This document shows positions 1-8,800 of a stretch of DNA of 64,000 nt, piece by piece (the stretch's first letter is position 1; every line of letters starts with the position of its first letter). This DNA comes from a bacterium (GTDB lineage Bacteria; Hinthialibacterota; Hinthialibacteria; H5-UNCL2). The translations under genes and the position numbers were made by a program. The DNA lies in contig JABTUV010000002.1 in assembly GCA_015075175.1 (NCBI GenBank), positions 248,001-312,000 of the forward strand. The letters are read 5' to 3'. Under the pieces are notes generated by a model. It was not told the DNA's origin. It was given only the letters and a program-made list of their open reading frames with translations, and did no database searches.

Positions 1-581
1 TTGGCCCCGATGGAGCCTGAAGTCGTCAGTCCCATGTGCGCCACCAGGATGTCCGCGCCCGCCTGGACCATGGCGCGGGCGTCCTCGGGAGTGAAGACAT
101 AGGGCGTGGTGAGGAGATCCAGCTGGTGCGCCAGCCGGATCATCTCGACCTCTCTGGCGTAACCCATGTTGGTCTCTTCCAGGTTGGCGCGGAAGGTCCC
201 GTCGATGAGACCCACGGTGGGGAAGTTCTGCACGCCCGCGAAACCGGCCTCCTTGATCTGCGCCAAAAATCGCGGCATGAGGCGCATGGGATCCGTCCCG
301 CACACGCCCGCCAGCACGGGCGTCTTCCTGACGACCGGCAGGACCTCGGCGGCCATTTCCATGACGATGGCGTTGGCGTCGCCATAGGGCATGAGTCCGG
401 CCAGCGAACCATGACCCGCCATGCGGAAGCGGCCGGAGTTATAGATCACGATCAGGTCGATGCCGCCCGCCTCCTCGCACTTGGCGGAGATGCCGGTCCC
501 CGCTCCGCCGCCGATGATGGGACGGCCTTCGGCCAGCTTCTTGCGAAAACGTTTGAGAATTTCCTGACGTGATTCGGGCAT
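1..581 (-). CDS. TIM-barrel PEP-hydrolase-like protein (3' end outside window)
   Basis: The minus frame is open from an ATG at 581 to the window edge and runs off it, so the C-terminus is missing. GGAGG lies about 6 nt before the ATG. The N-terminus begins [12 protein letters not shown] and continues with a glycine-rich [11 protein letters not shown] stretch, an [18 protein letters not shown] segment and [11 protein letters not shown], all typical of the phosphoenolpyruvate hydrolase-like TIM-barrel family. In many bacteria and plants this domain is fused to the Tm-1/UPF0261 domain; here the UPF0261 gene is separate and lies directly upstream on the same strand. The reaction is not established in this family, so a catalytic role is inference. 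A repeat element separates the two genes. Confidence 0.85.
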   Translation of the reverse strand, partial: MPESRQEILKRFRKKLAEGRPIIGGGAGTGISAKCEEAGGIDLIVIYNSGRFRMAGHGSLAGLMPYGDANAIVMEMAAEVLPVVRKTPVLAGVCGTDPMRLMPRFLAQIKEAGFAGVQNFPTVGLIDGTFRANLEETNMGYAREVEMIRLAHQLDLLTTPYVFTPEDARAMVQAGADILVAHMGLTTSGSIGA

Positions 582-600
582 GTTGCACCTCCATCCTTGT

Positions 601-760
601 CATGTTTGCCGGGTGGGACAGTCCCTTGCGAGGCTTCTCCTCACCCGGAGAGAATTGATACCGAGGCAGCTCCGAAAACGGGCTGGCCGCATCAAGGCCG
701 TCCTCTCGATACGCCGGAATACCGGCTACTCGAGGACTCGGGATTTCTTTCTCTCGCAAC
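601..760 (+). repeat. Dispersed hairpin element, copy A (CTCGATACG family)
   Basis: This fills most of the gap between the UPF0261 gene and the PEP-hydrolase-like gene. A conserved 5' flank (CCGAGGCAGCTCCGAA, then GGCCGCATCAAGGCC) leads into GTCCTCTCGATAC, an inner stem GCCGG-AATA-CCGGC, and CTACTCGAGGACTCGG followed by a T-rich run. Related copies sit near 3735, 8460, 14100, 14215, 33670 and 55645. Confidence 0.8.
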
Positions 761-848
761 CTCGGCACGGCCTGTTCTTGAGAGCAGGCTACCCTAAGAA
801 ACTATGATTGCCGCGATTTGCGCCATTGGTTTCGAGCACGATGACGAT

Positions 849-2072
849 TCACGACGGCGGCCTGGCCGCCTTGATGTTCGCCAGCAGGGTCTCGGCGCAG
901 CGGCGCGCAAAGGCCTCGTCGTTGATGTTGCAGTCCATCTCGACGATCTCGATGTCGGGTCGGAGTTTCTCCTTCAGAGCGTCGTAGCAGGCGCGATCCG
1001 CCTCCGGCCACCAGAAGGGGCCGCCGGGGGCGTCGATCATGGAGACGCCCCGCAAGGGAATCAAGACGGTCACGGGAGCCGTGGACAGGTTCAGTTTCTC
1101 CGCCATGTTTTCGCCGATCCTGCGATTCTCCTCCACGTCGGTGCGCATCAGGGTGACGTTGGGATTGTGCGGATAAAACCTGCGTCCCGAGAACCTGGCC
1201 GGGACGGTCTCGGGCGCCCAGAAGTTGACCATGTCCACGCAGCCGGGAACCACGACAGCGGGGATGCCGTGGCGGGCGGCGGCCGAGAGGCGCGTCGGCC
1301 CGGCGCTGAACACGCCGCCGACGATTTCGTCCGCCCACTCGGTCGTCGTGATGTCGAGCACGCCCGAAATGAGCCCGGATTCGACCAGCCCCTCCATGGT
1401 CCGACCTCCCGTGCCGGTACAATGGAAGACGAGAACCTCGTATCCGGCGGCCTCCAGGAGCTTGCGCGCGGCGGTCACGGCGGGGGTGGTATTGCCGAAC
1501 ATGCTGGCGGCGATGAGGGGCCGGTCGGCGCCGGTCTGGATGGTGGCCGTGCACATGCCGCAGATGGCGCCGGCGGCGCGGGCGAAGACCTCGCGGCTGA
1601 TGCGATTCAACCCCGCCACGTCCACGATGCTGGGAATCATCACGATGTCCTTGACGCCCACGTAGGCGGAGACGTCGCCGCCCGCGCAGGTGGACACCAT
1701 GACCTTAGGTACGCCGAAAGGCAGCTCGCGCATGGCGGCGCAGGCGACACTGGTTCCCCCCGTCCCACCCAGCGCCAGGACGCCGTCAAAGGCCTTTTCC
1801 TGATACAGCCTGGGCAGAAGCACGCCGGCGCCGCGGCTCATGGCGGCGACCGCCTCCCCGCGATCGCGGCGCTGGACCAGCTCGTCCAGATTCACGCCTG
1901 CCGCCGCGGCGACTTCTCGCCGCGTCACGTCCGGCTCTACCTGCGGCTTGTCCAGCACTCCGACGTCGATAAGCAGCGTCTTGCAGCCGTTAGCGTGGAT
2001 GCACCGCCGGACGAAGTCGTACTCCGCCCCCTTGGTATCCAGCGCGCCCAACAACGCAATCGCAGAGGGCAT
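849..2072 (-). CDS. UPF0261 / Tm-1-like ATP-binding family protein
   Basis: 407 residues, the usual length for the family, beginning MPSAIALLGALDTKGAEYDF. The opening LLGALDTKG segment and the glycine-rich ALGGTGGTSVACAAM and STCAGGDVSAYVG loops are family hallmarks. In plants the equivalent domain of Tm-1 binds viral replicase and ATP; the bacterial function is not settled. AAGGAG about 8 nt upstream supports the ATG at 2072. The gene is followed on the same strand by the PEP-hydrolase-like partner, so the two were probably one transcription unit, although a repeat element of about 160 bp now lies between them. No frame break is seen. Confidence 0.88.
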   Translation of the reverse strand: MPSAIALLGALDTKGAEYDFVRRCIHANGCKTLLIDVGVLDKPQVEPDVTRREVAAAAGVNLDELVQRRDRGEAVAAMSRGAGVLLPRLYQEKAFDGVLALGGTGGTSVACAAMRELPFGVPKVMVSTCAGGDVSAYVGVKDIVMIPSIVDVAGLNRISREVFARAAGAICGMCTATIQTGADRPLIAASMFGNTTPAVTAARKLLEAAGYEVLVFHCTGTGGRTMEGLVESGLISGVLDITTTEWADEIVGGVFSAGPTRLSAAARHGIPAVVVPGCVDMVNFWAPETVPARFSGRRFYPHNPNVTLMRTDVEENRRIGENMAEKLNLSTAPVTVLIPLRGVSMIDAPGGPFWWPEADRACYDALKEKLRPDIEIVEMDCNINDEAFARRCAETLLANIKAARPPS

Positions 2073-2210
2073 GGAGGCGACTCCTTGTTGTGTTCTTCTG
2101 GAGTAGCAGGGTAACAGCGACGCCCCGGCGCGCGACCGGGGGCTTCCAGCCCCCTATTCATACGCCTGCCGTGGACCGGAATCAATCAGGAAAGACCGAC
2201 GGGAGAACTT

Positions 2211-2306
2211 AGCTGTCATTTCGACCGAAGGGAGAAATCTTCCCCGCCGTTTCGCATCCACCCGGCGCGGACCACGGGATTTCTCCCTTCGGTCGAAATG
2301 ACAGCT
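2211..2306. repeat. Perfect 29-bp inverted repeat, TTTCGACCGAAGGGAGAA family
   Basis: The arm at 2211-2239 is the exact reverse complement of 2278-2306, with a 38-nt loop. A further partial arm (CGGTCGAAATGACAGCTG) follows at about 2315-2332. Related hairpins occur at 32341-32422 and 60163-60247. The arms read AGCTGTCATTTCGACC then GAAGGGAGAAATC. This is a dispersed palindromic repeat beyond the 3' end of the GH105-like gene. Confidence 0.9.
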
Positions 2307-2425
2307 GCGGCGACGGTCGAAATGACAGCTGGGGCGACGGATGGGGGAATCGGAGTCGGCGCGCAGCCGGGAGTGGGTGCGTGACGGGAGAGTGCGGGTT
2401 CGGGGGTCTGCGCGCCGTCCTCCGC

Positions 2426-3577
2426 TTACTTGCCCAGCCAGCCGTCCGTCGCCGAGGCCGCCAGAAGAAACGCTCCCGTCCCCCAGGTGTACGTCCCCTG
2501 GGGCTTGACGGCATAGCCCCGCTCGTCCCGCGGGCCTGTGCCCGCCGACACGCCCGTGAAGCGGCCGACGTCGTCCACGTAGGGTACAAGTCCCTCCCAA
2601 GTCTTGCGGAACCGCGCGTCATAGGGAAGGTTCGCCAGCCCCAACCGCTCCGCCTCCGCGTAGGCGTACAGATACATGGCCGAAGCCGACGTCTCCAGGT
2701 ACGTGCTCGAATCCGTAAGGATGGTGTGCCAGAGTCCCGTCTTTTCGTCCTGCACCCGGACCAGGCTGTCGATCAACTGCTTGTATTCATCCCGCAACCA
2801 TTCGTAAGTCGCCGTGCCTTTCGGTTCGACCTTCATCGCCTCAACCAGCGCCATCACGACCCAACCATTGCCACGCGCCCAGTAATCGCCGTGCTGCCGG
2901 CCGTCCTTCTGATCCCACATGTGATAGTAAAGTCCGTTCTCATTCTGGAGGTGTGTTTCAAACACGCGCAGTTGCCGGATCGACTCCTCGTGATGCTGTT
3001 TTCGCCCGGTCAGGGCGGTGCTGGTGGAAAACGGCGGAACGCACATGAACAGCGTGTCTACCCAGAGTTCCTGGTTGTCGCGCCAGTGGTCCAGGCCGCC
3101 GTCGCGCGTGCGGGTGGCGGTGTTCATCATGTAGTCGAGCACCTGGTCGGCCATGTCGAGGTAGCGCGCCTCGCCGGTCTTCTGGTAGAGCAGAAGCAGG
3201 GGATAGGCTGGTCCCCAGTGGCCGCAGTAGCGCGCCGCTCCAGCACCGGCATGATGCCGGCTTCGTGCCAGTAGTCCGCCCAGCGTTGTACAAAGCGGAG
3301 ATAGCGGGGGTCGCCGGTCAGTTCGCCGGCGCGCATCATGCCGGCCATCATGACGCCTTCGCCCCAGTCGAAGGGCGGCGTCTCGCGGGCGATCGTGTCG
3401 TCGCCGTTCGATCACGCGGTCGGCCACGCGGACCGCCGCCGCGCGCGGCGTCTCGGCCGCTCCCTGTGTCTCGCTCATGCGAAAACCTCCCGCGCAGCCT
3501 GCCAGAAGCAACGCGACTTCAGCCGCCAGGAGAGCGACCGCGCCGCCGGCGAGTCGTCTTGTCCGTATTGTGCTCAT
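2426..3577 (-). pseudogene. GH105/GH88-like unsaturated glycuronyl hydrolase, lipoprotein, two frameshifts
   Basis: The protein probably starts at the ATG at 3577 (AAGGTG upstream) and opens with a lipoprotein signal ending LLAGC. The catalytic (alpha/alpha)6-barrel region is recognisable by PLLLLYQKTGEARYLDMAD, VDTLFM and DYWARGNGWVVMALVEAMK, typical of YteR-like enzymes that cleave unsaturated uronic acids from polysaccharide-lyase products. The frame breaks twice: near 3410, where conserved sequence moves to the frame reading NGDDTIARETPPFDWGEGV, and near 3235, where it returns before GHWGPAYP. The two breaks compensate and the sequence on both sides is well conserved, so sequencing errors are as likely as decay. 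The DeoR gene upstream on the same strand may control it. Confidence 0.75.
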
Positions 3578-3732
3578 CACCTTGTTTCCGACTGGAAAAC
3601 GCGCCTTGTCGGCGGTTGCGGGCGTTCTAGGGTCCAGGCCGGGTTTCGCAATCAAGCGCAAACCCGGAATGCGCGGAAGATTTCACAAGTGAAACCGCCA
3701 GTACCGTTTCCAGACAAGTTGTAGCAACCCGG

Positions 3733-3927
3733 TCGTCCTCTCGATACGCGGAGTACCGCTACTCGAGGACGCGGTTTCTACTTTCTCGCAACTACTACTG
3801 CGGCCATTTGCCTGGCATCGAAACGCCGTAGTTTCGGCAACGCCTTGCCCCGAGAGCTCGCAGGCCATATCGAGGGATGCTGCGCCGGCGCCCGACTTCC
3901 AAGCCAGGTGTTTCCCGGCCGCCGCAG
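3733..3927. repeat. Two dispersed repeats: hairpin copy B and a CCCGACTTCC..AAGCCAGGT element
   Basis: 3733-3780 is a short copy of the CTCGATACG hairpin family (inner stem GCGG-AGTA-CCGC). 3811-3927 is a second repeat, ending GCGCCCGACTTCC-AAGCCAGGT then CCCGGCCGCCG, which recurs at 59065-59148 and, inverted, at 54426-54518. The other two copies carry a GCGCAGCACGCTGCGC-like palindrome (degenerate at 54426) where this one has unrelated sequence. No gene is seen between 3578 and 4021. Confidence 0.7.
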
Positions 3928-4021
3928 TGTTTATTGAGAAACGGAACTCAGGAAGGCGGTCGAACCATGAAAATGCGAACCGATGCGAAGAACCGAGTCG
4001 CCGCGGCCCCCGCGCGCCCCC

Positions 4022-4804
4022 TCAGCCTGCCACGTGCACCGCGACGCCCAGCTCGCGCAACTGCCGGACAGCCCTCAACCGGCGCCCCCGCGTCCGTCAC
4101 CAAGGCGTCGATCTGGCGCAGCGGAAGCACCGGCATCAGGGAGTGAATCCCGAGCCTGCTTGAGTCCAGCAGCCATCGATGCGCCGGTTGGCGCCGGCCG
4201 CCATCGACCGCTTGACCTCGATCTCCAGCGGATTGGGGTCGGTGATGCCTTCCGGCCATGCTAGGCCGGTCGCCGAAAGGAAGAAGATGTGGGCGCGGAA
4301 GTCGCGGAAGAAGGCCTCCGCCTGGGGGCCGACAAACGTCTTGGTCTTCTCGCGCAGAATCCCTCCGCTGCACATCAGCGTCAAGTGCGGAGCGGTTTTG
4401 GAGGCGATGGTCGCCACGTTGAGTCCGTTGGTCAGCAGCGTGACCGCGTAACCGCCCAGGTAATTGACCAGGCACGTGACCGTGGTGCCCGAGTCCAGCG
4501 AGAGGATGTCCTCCTGGCCGACGAACTTCTCGACCGCGTAGCGGGCGATCAGGTTCTTCTCGCGCTTGCGGATTTCCATGCGCTCGCAGAAGCGGGGTTC
4601 GGCGACCGCCGCCTGCAGGGGGTCCACGCGCACCGCGCCGCCGTGCACGCGCAGGATTTTGCCTTCCGCCTCCAGCGTGTTCAGGTCGCGCCACACCGTC
4701 ATGGTTGACACGCCCAGGCGCTTCTCCAATTCCATCGCGGACACGCTGCCCGCTTCCGCGACCCAGTCGCAAATTTGCCGTCTGCGTTCTTCCGCAATCA
4801 TCAT
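4022..4804 (-). CDS. DeoR-family transcriptional regulator, two frame breaks in the C-terminal part
   Basis: The N-terminal winged helix-turn-helix is clear: RRRQICDWVAEAGSVSAMELEK, GVSTMTVWRDLNTLEAEGKI and the wing motif RVHGGAV. The C-terminal sugar-phosphate sensor domain has the family signatures SLDSGTTVTCLVNYL and LLTNGLNVA. DeoR regulators usually repress sugar-catabolic genes and respond to phosphorylated sugars. The intact frame runs 4804 to 4136; the rest of the domain (LLDSSRLGIHSLMPVLPL, IDALVTDAG) lies in another frame from about 4175, and the final VRQLRELGVAVHVAG in a third from about 4065, ending at TGA 4022-4024. Neighbouring GH105-like and large exported proteins on the same strand suggest a carbohydrate target. 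Confidence 0.8.
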
Positions 4805-4825
4805 TCTTACCCTCGTTTCTGGAAA

Positions 4826-4853
4826 AATATAACAAATCGTACAGGAGACGCAA
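4826..4853 (-). promoter_or_regulatory. Possible sigma-70-type promoter of the DeoR gene
   Basis: On the minus strand, TTGCGT (4853-4848) and TATATT (4831-4826) are separated by 16 bp, inside an AT-rich patch that stands out from its GC-rich surroundings. The -10 lies about 20 nt before the start codon. The call rests only on sequence similarity. Confidence 0.35.
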
Positions 4854-4984
4854 GTAAAACATTTTCACGCCGAACTGGATTCTTTTCGAGCCGGCGGACG
4901 CGAGCCGGGATGATAGCTTATCAAATATTATGTTAGAAGGCCGACCGGAATACAGGCGTCAACCAGCTCGTGCCGGCAAGCCTT

Positions 4985-5062
4985 GCACGCTGCGCAACTA
5001 CTGGGCGACGCGCAGCACGCTGCGCAACTTACCGGGCGACGCGCAGCACGCTGCGCAACCAC
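4985..5062. repeat. Three tandem 30-31 bp units with a GCGCAGCACGCTGCGC palindrome
   Basis: The motif GCACGCTGCGCAAC starts at 4985, 5015 and 5046, with spacer CTGGGCGACGCGCA or a near copy. Each junction forms the hairpin GCGCAGC-AC-GCTGCGC. Single copies of the same palindrome lie near 16017, 23375, 54465 (degenerate) and 59090. The array is immediately downstream of the 1067-residue protein gene. Confidence 0.85.
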
Positions 5063-5075
5063 GCCGGTTGCCGGC

Positions 5076-8000
5076 TTACCAGAGCACGGTCGCCCGTGGC
5101 CTATCCGCACCCGGGGCCAGGCGCCGCACGACGTTTTCCACGAAGCGCCGTTCGTTGGCCGACGGCGGGCGGCGATCCACCGTCCCCAGCCCGTAGCGCA
5201 AGCTGAGGGAATAGGCCGCCAGGCGGCCTCCACCGAGGGAGTACTCCCACAGGACGGGATCGGCGGCTTCCGCGGCAAGGATGCCGGCTTGCGGCTGCTT
5301 GTAGCCGACCGCGAACCAAGCCAACGGCGTCGCGTCCCGTAATATCGCCGTCTCGCTCGCCCACAGCACGCGCTTGACCACGTCGAACCGGCTCGGTTCG
5401 ATCAATGGATAGCCGCCCTCGCTTGGTCGCAGACCGGCCAGAAGGCCGCGCGCGGCCATCGCGTCTACTCCGACCCAGACGATGTTGTCGCGGTAGGACG
5501 TGCGCAGCGTCGTCGTGGTGGGCGGCGCGTCGGCGATCCCCAGCAGGTCCGGCAGTACCCGCGTGGCGTTGGACAGGAGGAGCGCGCGCCCGCCCCGGCG
5601 CAGGTGCTCAGCGAGAACGGCGACGGCCTCGGCCCGCAAGGTCGCGGGAATCTCCTCCAGAAAGTAGTAATTCCAAACGAGTACGTCGTCGCGCGTGAGT
5701 CTCTCCATCCCCGCGCGATCCCCGATCCGCAGCGTGCGCGGCCGGAACGGCTCCAGATAGGCGAGCGTCTCGTCCGCGGTCTTGCGCCGCAGGTGGGCTT
5801 CCAGCTCCGCTTGCGCATCCACGGATGGAATGGGACGGACCGGCGCGGAGGCGTCGAAACGCAGCGCGATCCGGCCCGTCCGGAAGCGTACCACGGTCGC
5901 CTCACCCGGCCGCGCCCCGCACGCGCTCGGCCCCATCCAGAAGCGGGTGAGGGCGCGCCCGGCGTGTCGCACCAGCGCATGGAAGTAGAAGTCGTCGGGG
6001 ACGCCCTCGCTCCAGGGCGGCAAGTCTGCCTCGAAGACGAGCGCTTCGCCGTCCCAGCGGGCGGCATCGATGCACGCGAAAGTCTGGCACAGGCGCGGCG
6101 CCGCGTCCTCGCCCTCTTCCACCACGAGCTGGTAGCGCCCGCGCCGGTTGGGCAGAAAGACGTGCGAACCATCGAAGTAACGCCAGTCCCGTCCGTTCAA
6201 TCGGGCCTGTTTCACGCCGGAAGCGAAGCGCACGCGCGGCGCGAAGAGAAACGACGTGATCTCTTTCACTTCAACTGTCAGCGAGACGGTTGCGCCGGTG
6301 CGATGCAGGTTGGAAAGGGCCGTCGTGTATTGACAACCCCAGCCCGGTCGCGCCACCCCTCGCAGAAATCCGTACTTCTGAATCTCCGCCGTGCCGTGGG
6401 CGGGCAGGTAGCACTTCAAGTAGTCCGTCCCGGCATGGCGCAGGCTGGGGTGCGCGCCGCGATGCGCCCATCGTCCGTACTCGAAGACCTGGTAGGGCGC
6501 GCCGGACGGGTTCTCGACCTGCACGAGGTGCGTGAGGGGAAAGCCGTAGGGATTGGAGATGATCGCGCGGCCATCGCCGTCCAGTTCCACCCGCTCCGGC
6601 GGCTTCCGGAAGTAATCCAGCAGTTCGGGGTAGTCGTCGCGCGTGTACAACCCGTCCGGCAGCAGAATGCCGATTTCGAGCGCATCCTGCCCGCCCGGCG
6701 TCCCCAGGAATTCCAGACCGAACCCCGGCCGGGGGGAGACCTCCACGCCAGCTCCGCGGTCCAAGAGGAAGACCGCCAGCGGGGGGAGCTTTCCCCTGCC
6801 GTCCGAAAGAGCGAAAACGTCCCTGGCGACTGATATGATCTTGTCGTAACCATCCAGCCGGAGGCGCGTCGTGCAACCGCCCTCTCGGCGATGGATGCGC
6901 ACGTTCAGATACGGCACGTCGTTGTAGACGGTAAAGCGGCGCTCTTCGGTTCGCAGCGTGTCTCCGTGCCGGAGCTGCAACCTGGCCACGAGTTCCGCCA
7001 CATAGCCCGCCGGCTCGGGAAAGTCGAATTCGACGCTCGCGGCCTTCAGCGGCGCGCCGTTGGGAAGAAGGGTCTCCAGCAGCGACTCGGATAGCGTGAA
7101 GGCCCGGGAGTCGCCGTCGTAGTGCGCCAGCCGCTGGGGATCGACGCAGAGCTGCGTCGCGTCGCGATCGTGAAGGTGATAGAGGCGCAGGTAGTTGTTC
7201 TGGATGAAAGCCGTCGGGTTGGGATGGGGAAAGCGGCTCGGCGACTGCCGCCGGCCGATGGCCATGGCGGTCGTCGCCTCGCCGATGCCGATGCTGTCGC
7301 GGCCCGTCGCCAGGAGCTGGGCGGCAACGGCGCAGCGGATCGGATCCAGGCTGGTTCCGTACACGTAACGCCGGTTCTCCTCCCGGCACATGTCCTCGGC
7401 TTCATTGATCCACCAGAGCGCGGAGGGCGAGACGTTCCAGCGTCCGCGCGCCAGGGCGCGCGCGCGGAACTGGTCGTTTAACTGCTTCAGAATCCAGTCG
7501 GGCTTGCCCAGGCCGCCAAAGGTCCCCGCGGGCGCGGACCGGCATTCCGCCTGGCTGCCCCAGAACTGAAAGCCGTAGCGCTTGCGGCGCTCGTCGTAAA
7601 GCTTGAAGTAACCGCGTTCCAGCATGGGAAAGGCGGTATAGTCAGAAGTCTGATCGTCGCTGCCGATGCCCGACGAGGCGCTGCAGTCCGCCTCATTGGG
7701 CAGCGTCTCCGAGTAGCGGTGGTGGATGGTATAGAAGTAGGTAGCGGGACTGTACGGCCAGACGCAGAGGTTGAAGAGCATCGGCGTCATGGTCTGCCAG
7801 TGTTCCGAGCCCATGCCGTCGATGCGCTCCTCGGGCGGCGCGGAGAGGGCGTCGAACTGGCTGCCGAAGAGGGAGACGAGGGCGCGGATGGAACTGGCGA
7901 AGGTCTGCGACTGGATGGAGTGGGGGAACCAGTGGACCTGCATGTCCCGCGCGTGGATTTCGCGGTGGAACTGCGCGTTGCTCTCCGCCGACCAGCCCTC

Positions 8001-8279
8001 GCGCCGCACCAGCGGATAGCCGCCGGGATAGACTTCCACCAAGTTGGCGCCCCAGCGAAAGCTCTCATCCACCGCCCGGTGGACGAGATAGTCGGGCGTG
8101 ACGGGGGCCTTGCGCTGGTAGGTCGGCGTGGTCTCCCAGCCCCACAGGTCGATGTGCAGCTTGCCCGGATCGTCGGTCAGGAGCGAATGGGGGGCGACTT
8201 CCACGCCGGGCGCGGCGGACCATGCCACGCACGCGAGCAACGCTGTTGTCAGAAGAGCGAAAGTAAGCCGACCTGTCAT
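5076..8279 (-). CDS. Large secreted protein of unknown family (1067 aa)
   Basis: A single intact frame of 1067 residues beginning MTGRLTFALLTTALLAC, a clear Sec signal peptide with a cut near AAPG. I do not recognise the family. The N-terminal half has features of a barrel-type carbohydrate-active protein: a DLWGWETTPTYQRK start, LVEVYPGGYPLV, many Trp and Tyr residues, and an acidic NEAEDMCREENRRYVYG segment. The middle third looks beta-rich. The last 200 residues contain ALLLSNATRVLPDLLGI and EYSLGGGRLAAYSLSLRYGLG, like the Rossmann-type glutaminase-related domain at the end of some glycosidases. The neighbours (GH105-like hydrolase, DeoR regulator) support a role in glycan breakdown, but this is inference. 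Confidence 0.85.
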   Translation of the reverse strand: MTGRLTFALLTTALLACVAWSAAPGVEVAPHSLLTDDPGKLHIDLWGWETTPTYQRKAPVTPDYLVHRAVDESFRWGANLVEVYPGGYPLVRREGWSAESNAQFHREIHARDMQVHWFPHSIQSQTFASSIRALVSLFGSQFDALSAPPEERIDGMGSEHWQTMTPMLFNLCVWPYSPATYFYTIHHRYSETLPNEADCSASSGIGSDDQTSDYTAFPMLERGYFKLYDERRKRYGFQFWGSQAECRSAPAGTFGGLGKPDWILKQLNDQFRARALARGRWNVSPSALWWINEAEDMCREENRRYVYGTSLDPIRCAVAAQLLATGRDSIGIGEATTAMAIGRRQSPSRFPHPNPTAFIQNNYLRLYHLHDRDATQLCVDPQRLAHYDGDSRAFTLSESLLETLLPNGAPLKAASVEFDFPEPAGYVAELVARLQLRHGDTLRTEERRFTVYNDVPYLNVRIHRREGGCTTRLRLDGYDKIISVARDVFALSDGRGKLPPLAVFLLDRGAGVEVSPRPGFGLEFLGTPGGQDALEIGILLPDGLYTRDDYPELLDYFRKPPERVELDGDGRAIISNPYGFPLTHLVQVENPSGAPYQVFEYGRWAHRGAHPSLRHAGTDYLKCYLPAHGTAEIQKYGFLRGVARPGWGCQYTTALSNLHRTGATVSLTVEVKEITSFLFAPRVRFASGVKQARLNGRDWRYFDGSHVFLPNRRGRYQLVVEEGEDAAPRLCQTFACIDAARWDGEALVFEADLPPWSEGVPDDFYFHALVRHAGRALTRFWMGPSACGARPGEATVVRFRTGRIALRFDASAPVRPIPSVDAQAELEAHLRRKTADETLAYLEPFRPRTLRIGDRAGMERLTRDDVLVWNYYFLEEIPATLRAEAVAVLAEHLRRGGRALLLSNATRVLPDLLGIADAPPTTTTLRTSYRDNIVWVGVDAMAARGLLAGLRPSEGGYPLIEPSRFDVVKRVLWASETAILRDATPLAWFAVGYKQPQAGILAAEAADPVLWEYSLGGGRLAAYSLSLRYGLGTVDRRPPSANERRFVENVVRRLAPGADRPRATVLW

Positions 8280-8453
8280 GCTCTTCTCTTACCTTGTCGG
8301 CTACGAGACACGCGCGTGCCGGCGTCAAGGCCTGCTTTGCCGCCGCGGGTTGGGCCCGTCGACGATTTTGCGCGTCATCAGGCGGCGATCCATGCGGCCG
8401 TAACTTCAAAATCGGCGCCTGCTCTGAAAAATGGAAATTTCTGGCTGGCTTGC

Positions 8454-8671
8454 GAAAGAAAGAAGAACCGAGTCCTCGAGTAGCGGCCCGACGAGCTGCG
8501 TACGTTGATGCGAGATGTAACTACGGGCCGCGTATCGAGAGGACGACCTCGATGCAGCCAGCCCGCCTTCGGAGCGGCCTTGCATTTCATCCTCTACGGG
8601 TGAGGCGAAGCCACGTGAGGGACTGTCCCTTCGGCGCTTCATCCCCCCCAGCCCCCCTTGTTAAGGGGGGA
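8454..8671. repeat. Dispersed hairpin element copy C (inverted) plus a poly-C hairpin
   Basis: 8454-8600 is a long, inverted copy of the CTCGATACG element: CCGAGTCCTCGAGTA, an 8-bp inner stem GCGGCCCG/CGGGCCGC, CGTATCGAGAGGAC, then the flank ending GCCTTCGGAGCGGCC. 8652-8670 is the palindrome CCCCCCTT-GTT-AAGGGGGG, one of five copies in the window. No gene is seen between 8280 and 8800. Confidence 0.8.
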
Positions 8672-8800
8672 GCGGAGGTCCGCATGAAGTGACTCTAAAG
8701 CAGGCAAGCCGCCCTTCGACATGCTGCTTCGCAGGCTGCTCAGGGCTTTCGGTTCCAGTTATTGCCGCGGGCTCAGCCTTCACCTCCAGATGGTGCGCGC

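Noticed and set aside
2381-3274. Long plus-strand open frame opposite the GH105-like gene
   Set aside because: It is the antisense shadow of conserved glycosidase sequence, with high-GC codon symmetry and no ribosome site or protein-like composition.
4985-5062. Possible CRISPR array
   Set aside because: The units are contiguous tandem repeats of 30-31 bp with no unique spacers and no cas genes nearby.
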